From: an uncultured Lachnospiraceae bacterium
GTDB taxonomy: Bacteria; Bacillota; Clostridia; Lachnospirales; Lachnospiraceae
Direction of reading: 5' to 3'
Assembly (NCBI GenBank): GCA_910584325.1
Contig: CAJTZH010000068.1
Span: 1-14,431, forward strand
DNA: 14,431 bases
Shown here: in pieces, positions 7,354 through 13,510 of the stretch
Layout: every line of letters begins with the position of its first letter
Numbering within the stretch: the stretch's first letter is position 1
Notes under the pieces: model-generated
Databases searched by the model: none
Told to the model about the DNA's origin: nothing
What the model saw: only the letters and a program-made list of their open reading frames with translations
Program-made: the position numbers and the translations under genes

Positions 7354-7393
7354 AGTTGGTAGTTCATTTTTTAAATTTTATCCTTTCCGCAGA

Positions 7394-7426
7394 GGGCATT
7401 GCTTATGGGCAGTGCCTTTTGTATTT
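7394..7426 (+). terminator. Rho-independent terminator of hpf
   Basis: GGCATTGC (7395-7402) and GCAGTGCC (7409-7416) form an 8-bp stem with one G-U pair and a six-base loop. They are followed by TTTTGTATTT. Confidence 0.8.
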
Positions 7427-7561
7427 ATGCGGGATAGACCGGATTTTCAATTTTGAAAGAATATTTTTTGAGAATATCTGTGTTTTATGCAACAAAAACT
7501 CTTGTTTTATACACTGATTATATATAACAAGAAAGCAGTTTATAAAACGGGAGGTAAGGGT

Positions 7562-8143
7562 ATGAGAACGATATGGTTAAGTTTGCTGATGGCGGCGGTT
7601 GTTCTGGCAGGGTGCGGGACAGGTGCGAAAGGAGCGGATAACGGGTTACAGACACAGGCAGACATGACGGTACGGCAGGAAGAGACAAGTATGGAAGTGG
7701 AGACGAGTACAGAACCGGAGACTGAAGGAACTATTCGGGCGGAGTTTTCTCACGACAAAATTTATATGTCTGTGGAACTGCCTGCCGGATGGGGGTATGA
7801 GATAAAAGAGTTGGATGAAAAACAGGAGGGGGATACATGCGGCATTATTTTTGGACCGTCAGAGCAAAAGGAGATGCGTTATAATTTATTATATCATTCA
7901 TTTTACGGAATATGCGCGACAGGCGTGACGATAGAAGAGCTTCAGCTTAAAAACGGCACGGATATCCGGCGGTATTCAGAAGTGATAGATAGTACGCTCT
8001 GGCGTGATATTGTTTTTGAATATGATAAGCCGGAGGATGAAAGGGGAACATATGTGTTGCAGTACTATGCGGACGAGAAACTGACGGAGAAGTATGAAAA
8101 GGAGCTGCAGGGGATTTTGGAAACGATTGTTGTAAGCAGATGA
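7562..8143 (+). CDS. Lipoprotein of unknown function
   Basis: A 193-residue exported lipoprotein. Residues 1-18 are a signal sequence ending in the lipobox VLAGC, with Cys18 as the lipidated residue. A flexible Thr/Glu-rich linker (about 28-58) leads to a globular domain (about 60-193) with alternating beta-type segments (YMSVELPAGWGYEI, GTYVLQYYA) and a C-terminal helix. I do not recognise the domain. The frame stays open upstream to an ATG at 7487, but GGGAGG at 7549-7554 with seven bases of spacing and the normal signal peptide place the start at 7562. A weak promoter (TTGTTT at 7502, TATAAC at 7523, spacing 15) may serve it. A probable terminator follows, so it appears to stand alone. Confidence 0.8.
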   Translation: MRTIWLSLLMAAVVLAGCGTGAKGADNGLQTQADMTVRQEETSMEVETSTEPETEGTIRAEFSHDKIYMSVELPAGWGYEIKELDEKQEGDTCGIIFGPSEQKEMRYNLLYHSFYGICATGVTIEELQLKNGTDIRRYSEVIDSTLWRDIVFEYDKPEDERGTYVLQYYADEKLTEKYEKELQGILETIVVSR

Positions 8144-8166
8144 CAGGGATAGGATAGATTTCCTAC

Positions 8167-8190
8167 AAAGGAAAAAGACAGTTCCTTTTT
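8167..8190 (+). terminator. Probable weak terminator of the lipoprotein gene
   Basis: AAAGGAA (8167-8173) and TTCCTTT (8182-8188) form a 7-bp stem with an eight-base loop; the run of T continues to 8190. The stem is AT-rich, so termination may be incomplete. Confidence 0.45.
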
Positions 8191-8217
8191 ATGCCGCATT
8201 TTGCATTTAAATTATCG

Positions 8218-8246
8218 TTGATTAATATCTCCGTTTTTTATATAAT
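8218..8246 (+). promoter_or_regulatory. Promoter of the three-gene operon starting with the zinc-ribbon membrane protein
   Basis: TTGATT (8218-8223) and a perfect TATAAT (8241-8246) are 17 bases apart. The leader would be about 60 bases long. Confidence 0.65.
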
Positions 8247-8315
8247 AAAATAGAAAGAAGACTTGGGCTTTTATACCCCGAATCGAAAATACAAAATACA
8301 TGGAGAGATAAAGCG

Positions 8316-9269
8316 ATGAGTGTTTTTAAGAAGATGTTTCCGGGTGGAGATATTAAGACAAAAGGGTTGATGGCATGGGGAACATACAAAGGTTTTTTTG
8401 TGACTGCACTGCAGGATGCGAGAACATACGGTTACACCGTTAAGATTACATATCATGCAGAACGCGGCGAAGATAGCGCGGCTCTGGTGAAGGAGCGTGT
8501 CTGCGAATTATTTAGAAGGCTCGGTGTTGAGCAGAAACAGTTCGGTGATTATATGGTAGAGGACAACTATATTAAGTTTGTTGAAAACTCTGCCGGAATA
8601 GCCGCGACTACAGCTAAGAAAATCCATGACAATGTAGATCAGGTCATCGCTATTTTGCAGGCGGAAGGCTGTGTAAGCGGATGTGAATTATGTGGAAGCA
8701 GTTATTCCGTTAATCCGTATAATGTGAATAATGCGCCAGTATTTTTATGTTCGTCTTGTGGCACAAGGGTAGAACAGGATATGGAGAATGCGAACGGTGA
8801 GGTTTTAAGCAGAAAATCCAACCCGTTTCTTGGTCTGATCGGGGCCGCTGTGGCGTCTGTTCTTGGCGTGGTATTATGGATTTTGATTTATCAGATCGGT
8901 TATATCGCCGGTATTGCAGGCGGAGCGATTATGCTGTTTGCGTTCTGGGGATATAAGAAGCTGGGACGTGCAATGGATACAAAGGGCGTTCTCATTTCTT
9001 TTGCCGTAGGTTTGCTTATGGTATTTGTGGCTTGTCATATTAGCTGGACGATTGAGGCAATTAAGGCATATAACGAATATTATGGCTTTAATATGGATTT
9101 CTTCTATATGAGTAAGAAATTGTTTTCCATACTGGAAAAACTTGATATTATGTCCGACTTTTTTATTGAACTTGCCATGGGATACGGCTTATCGTTGCTG
9201 GTAGCGTTTCCTACAGTTATCAATTCTTTCAAAGAATCAAGAGGAAGCGGCAAGGTAAAGAGATTATAG
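8316..9269 (+). CDS. Zinc-ribbon membrane protein of unknown function
   Basis: A 317-residue protein with three parts. Residues 1-118 are soluble and mixed alpha/beta. Residues 119-155 contain two CxxC knuckles (Cys123/Cys126 and Cys145/Cys148), spaced as in a zinc ribbon. Residues 170-305 hold about four membrane segments (near 172-192, 196-212, 223-243 and 283-303), and the tail is basic. There is no signal peptide, so the N-terminal part and ribbon are probably cytoplasmic. I do not recognise the family. GGAGA at 8302-8306, nine bases upstream, supports the start. The aldo/keto reductase gene begins only 20 bases after its stop, so the two are probably co-transcribed from the promoter at 8218-8246. 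Confidence 0.8.
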   Translation: MSVFKKMFPGGDIKTKGLMAWGTYKGFFVTALQDARTYGYTVKITYHAERGEDSAALVKERVCELFRRLGVEQKQFGDYMVEDNYIKFVENSAGIAATTAKKIHDNVDQVIAILQAEGCVSGCELCGSSYSVNPYNVNNAPVFLCSSCGTRVEQDMENANGEVLSRKSNPFLGLIGAAVASVLGVVLWILIYQIGYIAGIAGGAIMLFAFWGYKKLGRAMDTKGVLISFAVGLLMVFVACHISWTIEAIKAYNEYYGFNMDFFYMSKKLFSILEKLDIMSDFFIELAMGYGLSLLVAFPTVINSFKESRGSGKVKRL

Positions 9270-9289
9270 CTCATTGAGGTGGTTGATGT

Positions 9290-10393
9290 ATGAAGAAATT
9301 TGGTTTTGGAGCAATGAGGCTTCCGCTGGTAAATTCCGATGATACGAAGTCGATTCATCAGGAATTGTTGAATCAGATGGTAGATGAATTTCTTGCGGCA
9401 GGGTATACATATTTCGATACGGCGTATCCGTATCATGAGCAGATGTCGGAACCGGCGATGAAGAAAGCGCTTGCTGACAGGCATGAGCGGAGCGAATATA
9501 TTTTTGCGGATAAGATGCCGACCATCCTTGTGAAATCGGCAGAAGAATATCCGATGTATTTTAACAGCCAGTTAGAGCGTACCGGTGTGGAATATTTTGA
9601 TTATTACCTGATGCATAACATGGGTAAGGACCGCTATGAGAAGACGCAGAGGTTTGGCGGATTCGATTTTGCCGCGAGGATGAAAGAAGAGGGAAAGATT
9701 AAGAACTTTGGATTTTCATTCCATGACGACGCAAAGACGTTGGAACGGATTCTCACGGAGCATCCGGAAGTGGATTTTGTGCAGCTCCAGATTAATTATC
9801 TGGACTGGGATAATAAAATTATTCAGTCGGCGAAATGTTATGAGACGGCAAAGAGATTCGGAAAGCCTGTTGTCGTTATGGAACCCGTGAAGGGTGGAAC
9901 GCTTGCAAATCTTCCGAAAGAAGCCGAGGAACTGCTGCTTGCTTATAATCCAAAAGCAACACCGGCGTCTTACGCGCTGCGTTTTGCGGCAGGACTTGAT
10001 AATGTGATGATGGTTTTAAGCGGAATGAATACGCTCGAGCAGGTCAGAGAGAATACGAAGCTGATGGATGAGCCGGAACCGCTGAGTGAGCCGGAAATGA
10101 ACCTCTTGTCAGAAGTGACTGAGATTATTAACCGGAGTATGGCGGTTCCGTGTACCGCCTGTGGATACTGCATGGAAGTGTGCCCGAAGAATATTGCCAT
10201 TCCGGGATTATTTGGTCTATATAATAATTATAAGATTAACGGAAATTTCTCGAATATGTATTACAACAGGGTTGTTTTTGATAAGGGGAAGGCGTCGGAC
10301 TGCATCGGATGTCATCAGTGCGAGAAGAATTGTCCGCAGCATATTGCCATTCCGGACGAGTTAAAGCATATTGTCGAATTTGAGAGAAAGTAA
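9290..10393 (+). CDS. Aldo/keto reductase with C-terminal 4Fe-4S ferredoxin motifs
   Basis: A 367-residue fusion. Residues 1-275 form an aldo/keto reductase barrel with the tetrad Asp43, Tyr48, Lys75 and His109 in place (FDTAYPYHE, ADKMP, LMHNMG). The C-terminal part has two cysteine clusters: Cys288, 291, 294 and 298 (CTACGYCMEVCP), and Cys338, 341, 344 and 348 (CIGCHQCEKNCP), as in a two-cluster ferredoxin domain. This architecture is common in anaerobes, where such proteins are annotated only as predicted oxidoreductases. The substrate is unknown, and electrons could come from NAD(P)H or through the iron-sulfur clusters. GAGGTGG at 9276-9282 with seven bases of spacing supports the start. 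The next gene begins 11 bases after the stop. Confidence 0.93.
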   Translation: MKKFGFGAMRLPLVNSDDTKSIHQELLNQMVDEFLAAGYTYFDTAYPYHEQMSEPAMKKALADRHERSEYIFADKMPTILVKSAEEYPMYFNSQLERTGVEYFDYYLMHNMGKDRYEKTQRFGGFDFAARMKEEGKIKNFGFSFHDDAKTLERILTEHPEVDFVQLQINYLDWDNKIIQSAKCYETAKRFGKPVVVMEPVKGGTLANLPKEAEELLLAYNPKATPASYALRFAAGLDNVMMVLSGMNTLEQVRENTKLMDEPEPLSEPEMNLLSEVTEIINRSMAVPCTACGYCMEVCPKNIAIPGLFGLYNNYKINGNFSNMYYNRVVFDKGKASDCIGCHQCEKNCPQHIAIPDELKHIVEFERK

Positions 10394-10404
10394 CGGGAGT
10401 ATCC

Positions 10405-11211
10405 ATGCAGACGGAGATTGAGCAGTATTACAATAAATTTAACGAAGAGAAACGTCTTGACAGAAGGCATGGCAGAGTGGAATTTGTTACATCCATGAAG
10501 TATATTCATAAATATCTGGACGAGATTGCGAGAGAGCGCAATAAAACGACAGAAGAAATTAAGATTATGGATATCGGGGCAGGCACGGGCAGATACTCTG
10601 TGGCGTTATCGGAAGAAGGGTACGACATGACCGCCGTGGAGCTTGTGCGGCATAATCTCGGACTTTTAAAAGCAAAGAACAGCGCCGTTAAGGCTTATCA
10701 GGGAAATGCCATGAAATTGTCGCGTTTCGCGGACGAGACATTTGATTTAACGCTGCTTTTTGGTCCACTGTATCATTTACACGCGCGGGAAGAGAAACTA
10801 AAGGCGCTGGCGGAGGCAAAGCGGATAACGAAAAACGGCGGATTTATTCTGGCGGCTTACATCATGAACGATTACAGCGTGATTTCCTATGCCTTTAAAG
10901 AACGCAATATTTTAAGGGCAATGGAGGAAGGAATGCTGGATAAGCAGTTCCATTGTACGGACAAAGCAAATCCCCTGTACAGCTTTATGCGGCTGGAGGA
11001 TATCGAACAGCTCAACAGTATGGCAGGTTTGGAACGGGTGCAGATTATTGCGGCGGACGGCGCCGCGAACTATATGAGACGGGAAATGAACGCGTTGACG
11101 GAAGAGGAATTTCAGTATTTTATAGAATATCATCTATCTACCTGTGAGAGGATGGACTTAATGGGAGCAACCTCCCACACAGTAGACATTTTAAGAAAAA
11201 TCAATAATTAG
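10405..11211 (+). CDS. Class I SAM-dependent methyltransferase
   Basis: A 268-residue methyltransferase with the SAM-binding motif I at residues 54-64 (IMDIGAGTGRY) and an acidic residue, Glu79, at the end of the second strand. It also has the FDLTLLFGPLYHL region (113-125) that usually carries motif IV. Residues 130-268 form a C-terminal part that may select the substrate, which the sequence does not reveal. GGGAG at 10395-10399 is five bases from the start. It is the last gene of the probable operon with the zinc-ribbon membrane protein and the aldo/keto reductase. Its stop overlaps the end of the convergent L,D-transpeptidase gene by 11 bases, and its terminator lies inside that gene. Confidence 0.9.
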   Translation: MQTEIEQYYNKFNEEKRLDRRHGRVEFVTSMKYIHKYLDEIARERNKTTEEIKIMDIGAGTGRYSVALSEEGYDMTAVELVRHNLGLLKAKNSAVKAYQGNAMKLSRFADETFDLTLLFGPLYHLHAREEKLKALAEAKRITKNGGFILAAYIMNDYSVISYAFKERNILRAMEEGMLDKQFHCTDKANPLYSFMRLEDIEQLNSMAGLERVQIIAADGAANYMRREMNALTEEEFQYFIEYHLSTCERMDLMGATSHTVDILRKINN

Positions 11212-11920
11212 CGAGGTTTTCCGGGGTGTCGATAAGAATGCGGCACCCTTTTTTGATGTGCGTGAGTACAAAAACCATATCCCCGGCAGGGATTGACACG
11301 CAGCCAAGCGTCGGCGTTCCGTTAGAGCAGTGGAGAAAAATGGCGCTTCCGGCGTTCGGAACGCAGTCGGAATTGTAATCAATGGCGAGCACATAGCCGT
11401 AAGCGTCGGGATAATCGACAATATGTTCGGCGCTGTTCCAGTTTTCCGGGGAAACATCATTTGTTGTTACGAAACGGTTGTAGTATGGGGAAGACGAATC
11501 GTCCACCCAGTAATAAGTATCGTCGACATGAATATAATCCATTGTGGTACCTGGATTGGCGTTAATACCGAATGCGGCGCTAAATCCAAAATTTCCGGCG
11601 GGGGTTTTGGTGTCGCTTTCCGATGCTTTTCCAACGCCGTTTTTTCCTACAAATCCGGTGGTATTCATGATTTCTTCCCAAATACCGTCGCTGTTTTTTT
11701 CATGCATGGTAACGACGGCGTCGCTTCCTGTTGCTGCAACGACGATTAGCTGCTCGTAGTTTTTTGCGCAGGAGAACGTGGATACGAAATCATTCGAGGA
11801 TATTTGTGAGGTGGAGTCATTTTCAGCGGTATAGGGAACGGAAGCGGATTCTGCTATTTGACCGGCACCTGCAATAATGCTCATAATGATATAAAAAAAC
11901 TGTAATAATATTTTCTCCAT
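11201..11920 (-). CDS. Exported L,D-transpeptidase family protein (YkuD/ErfK type)
   Basis: A 239-residue protein with an N-terminal hydrophobic signal or anchor segment (about 1-25) and a catalytic domain from about residue 55. The frame stays open to a TTG at 11932, but that codon overlaps the GGAGG ribosome site, which is five bases from the ATG at 11920, so I start there. Family signs are TKTPAGNFGF (residues 104-113), the conserved His197 in FLHC, and the nucleophile Cys207 in PTLGCVSIP. These enzymes join peptidoglycan stem peptides through L,D linkages outside the membrane and are less sensitive to many beta-lactams than ordinary transpeptidases. The Arg that follows GC[IV] in classical YkuD is Ser here, as I recall for the COG3786 subgroup. 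It is divergent from the VanX-like gene. I see no terminator downstream on its strand. Confidence 0.88.
   Translation of the reverse strand: MEKILLQFFYIIMSIIAGAGQIAESASVPYTAENDSTSQISSNDFVSTFSCAKNYEQLIVVAATGSDAVVTMHEKNSDGIWEEIMNTTGFVGKNGVGKASESDTKTPAGNFGFSAAFGINANPGTTMDYIHVDDTYYWVDDSSSPYYNRFVTTNDVSPENWNSAEHIVDYPDAYGYVLAIDYNSDCVPNAGSAIFLHCSNGTPTLGCVSIPAGDMVFVLTHIKKGCRILIDTPENLANY
11224..11254 (+). terminator. Rho-independent terminator of the methyltransferase operon, inside the convergent gene
   Basis: GGGTGTCG (11224-11231) and CGGCACCC (11241-11248) form an 8-bp GC-rich stem with one G-U pair and a nine-base loop, followed by six T (11249-11254). It works only for plus-strand transcription because no T-run follows on the other strand. 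The same bases encode a stretch of the L,D-transpeptidase C-terminus. Confidence 0.8.
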
Positions 11921-11943
11921 AAATTCCTCCAAAAGGTTTGCAA

Positions 11944-11967
11944 ATCATACCAATATAGTATACCATA
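11944..11967. promoter_or_regulatory. Promoter region between the L,D-transpeptidase and VanX-like genes
   Basis: On the minus strand there are two extended -10 elements, TGGTATACT (11965-11957) and TGGTATGAT (11952-11944), neither with a good -35. The first sits inside an imperfect 14-bp palindrome (11954-11967, TATAGTATACCATA, one mismatched pair), which could bind a regulator. I could not find a convincing plus-strand promoter for the VanX-like gene in this gap of 85 bases. Confidence 0.35.
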
Positions 11968-12005
11968 GATTAAGAAAAAGAAGAATAGCGATGAGGAGAG
12001 GTGTG

Positions 12006-12779
12006 ATGAGAAAACTGACAGCCGGCATAATACTGCTTTCTGTGCTTTTGGCAGGGTGCAGTCGTGAAAATAACGCGGATTGGGAAACGTCGGAAGAGCT
12101 GCACCGGATTTTTACTGAAGGCGAATCGTCTGTGGAAATGACTGCAAAGCCAGGAACAGAGGGTGATGAGACAGTATCAACGCCGGATGTGTCTGCAAAG
12201 AGCGAGACAATAACAGAGTCATTGGAGGAACCGGATATCAACGCGTATGTCAAAGTGCGTGATTATATCCCCGATATAGTGATTGACTTAAAATATGCTA
12301 CGGAAGATAATTTTACGGGACAGGTTATCTATGATTTTAAGGAGGCATATCTGCATTATGGTACGGTATTAAAGTTAAAAAAGGTTCAGGAACAGTTAAA
12401 AGCGCAGGGATACGGATTGAAAATATGGGATGCTTACCGTCCGTTTTACGCGCAGGAGCGGCTGTGGGAGGTTTATCCGAATCCGGCGTATGTAGCGGAC
12501 CCGGCGAAAGGAAGACGGGGACACAATCTGGGCAATACGGTGGATATTACACTCGTTTACGCGGACGGGACGGAAGTACCTATGCCCACAGGATTTGATG
12601 ATTTCAGTACCAGAGCGGACCGGGACTATTCGGAAATCGAGGAGGATTTAGCGGCAAACGCGCTGCTTTTGCAGGAAACGATGTATGCAAACGGATTCAC
12701 GGGATATAAAGGCGAGTGGTGGGACTTCACAGATACCGACAATTATACGGATACAGAGGAATTTGTTCCTCAGGAATAA
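12006..12779 (+). CDS. VanX-like D-alanyl-D-alanine dipeptidase lipoprotein (peptidase family M15D)
   Basis: A 257-residue lipoprotein. Residues 1-18 are a signal ending in LLAGC (Cys18). A Ser/Thr/Glu-rich linker (about 24-75) is followed by a VanX/DdpX-type domain. An ATG at 11991 is in frame, but AGGAG at 11994-11998 lies seven bases before 12006 and the shorter form gives a normal signal peptide. Family marks are DLKYATEDNFTG (94-105), WDAYRP with Arg145, and the zinc-site pattern His173 plus Asp180. In EWWDF, Glu237 matches the catalytic base, but the next zinc ligand, His in the classical EWWHY, is Asp240. VanX enzymes hydrolyse the dipeptide D-Ala-D-Ala. The well-known ones are cytoplasmic, whereas this one is exported, so it more likely acts on dipeptides or wall fragments outside. 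The NUDIX gene follows after 26 bases. Confidence 0.88.
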   Translation: MRKLTAGIILLSVLLAGCSRENNADWETSEELHRIFTEGESSVEMTAKPGTEGDETVSTPDVSAKSETITESLEEPDINAYVKVRDYIPDIVIDLKYATEDNFTGQVIYDFKEAYLHYGTVLKLKKVQEQLKAQGYGLKIWDAYRPFYAQERLWEVYPNPAYVADPAKGRRGHNLGNTVDITLVYADGTEVPMPTGFDDFSTRADRDYSEIEEDLAANALLLQETMYANGFTGYKGEWWDFTDTDNYTDTEEFVPQE

Positions 12780-12805
12780 AAATTGTAAAACAGGAGATTT
12801 TTAAA

Positions 12806-13309
12806 ATGGAATTATGGGATATTTATGATAAAAACAAGAACCGCACAGGACGGACAATGAAAAGGAATGACTGGTGTCTTAACGATGATGAATATCATTT
12901 GACGGTACTTGGCGTTGTGGCGGGAAGAGACGGCAGGTTTCTGATTACGAAGCGTGTGATGTCAAAGGCGTGGGCGCCGGGATGGTGGGAAGTTTCCGGC
13001 GGCGCGGCAATGGCGGGGGAAGACTCGGCAGATGCGGTACTTCGTGAGGTAAGGGAAGAGACAGGACTCGATGTATCGGGGTTTGACGGTGGTTATATGT
13101 TTACATATCATAGGGAAAATCCCGGGAAAGGCGATAATTATTTTGTGGACGTATACCGCTTTATCGGTGAGTTTACCGAGGAGGATTTGCGCTTACAGCA
13201 GGAGGAAACAGCGGGATATATGCTGGCAACGGCGGATGAGATAAAGAAACTGGCGGAGCAGGGAATATTCCTCCATTATGACAGTATCAAAGAGGTATTT
13301 ATTTTTTAA
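12806..13309 (+). CDS. NUDIX hydrolase
   Basis: A 167-residue cytoplasmic protein with a complete Nudix box at residues 66-88: Gly66, Glu72 and REVREETGL from Arg80, where Glu84 and Glu85 bind the metal. The N-terminal ELWDIYDKNKNRTGR and the following YHLTVLGVV resemble the subgroup of small NUDIX proteins related in sequence to isopentenyl diphosphate isomerase, but the substrate cannot be told from sequence. The frame is open upstream to 12716, inside the VanX-like gene. The AGGAG at 12792-12796, nine bases before 12806, and the family N-terminus fix the start. It lies 26 bases after the VanX-like gene and shares the terminator that follows, so the two probably form a two-gene unit. Confidence 0.92.
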   Translation: MELWDIYDKNKNRTGRTMKRNDWCLNDDEYHLTVLGVVAGRDGRFLITKRVMSKAWAPGWWEVSGGAAMAGEDSADAVLREVREETGLDVSGFDGGYMFTYHRENPGKGDNYFVDVYRFIGEFTEEDLRLQQEETAGYMLATADEIKKLAEQGIFLHYDSIKEVFIF

Positions 13310-13325
13310 ATGGTTTTGAAACCCG

Positions 13326-13349
13326 GCGGCAGGCAACTGCCGCTTTTTT
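13326..13349 (+). terminator. Rho-independent terminator after the NUDIX gene
   Basis: GCGGCAG (13326-13332) and CTGCCGC (13337-13343) form a perfect 7-bp stem closed by a GCAA tetraloop and followed by six T. Confidence 0.9.
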
Positions 13350-13366
13350 ATTGTTTAAATTTTTAG

Positions 13367-13378
13367 TAATGTCGAAAT
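13367..13378 (-). promoter_or_regulatory. 12-bp motif shared with the pectin methylesterase upstream region
   Basis: TAATGTCGAAAT here is the exact reverse complement of the motif at 2577-2588. It lies just after the NUDIX terminator, about 135 bases before the pectate lyase start. This region also has an 8-bp palindrome TGTATACA (13394-13401). Confidence 0.35.
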
Positions 13379-13420
13379 AAAAAAACATTAATTTGTATAC
13401 ATTGTATATTTTTGGAAAAC

Positions 13421-13451
13421 ATTATTGCAATAATTTGTAAGTTGTGATAAT
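13421..13451 (+). promoter_or_regulatory. Candidate pectate lyase promoter overlapped by a perfect palindrome
   Basis: ATTATTGCAATAAT (13421-13434) is a perfect 14-bp palindrome. It covers a possible -35 (TTGCAA, 13425-13430) that lies 15 bases from GATAAT (13446-13451). That -10 is preceded by TGT and so forms an extended -10. A protein bound to the palindrome would block this promoter. The half-site ATTATTG also occurs at 2568-2574 upstream of the methylesterase. Confidence 0.4.
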
Positions 13452-13510
13452 GTGAATCGTATAGGGCTTAATTGAATAGGTTCTATAAAAAAATAAAAGG
13501 AGATGGATTC

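Noticed and set aside
7250..7456. A small open frame overlapping the end of hpf
   Set aside because: It runs out of frame through hpf coding sequence and the hpf terminator and has no start signal.
11163..11176. Short hairpin GGGAG/CTCCC with a four-base loop as a terminator for the L,D-transpeptidase gene
   Set aside because: No T-run follows on the minus strand and it lies in methyltransferase coding sequence.
11201..12779. A vancomycin-resistance gene cluster
   Set aside because: Only a VanX-like protein is present, and it is an exported lipoprotein; no ligase, lactate dehydrogenase or sensor-regulator genes accompany it.
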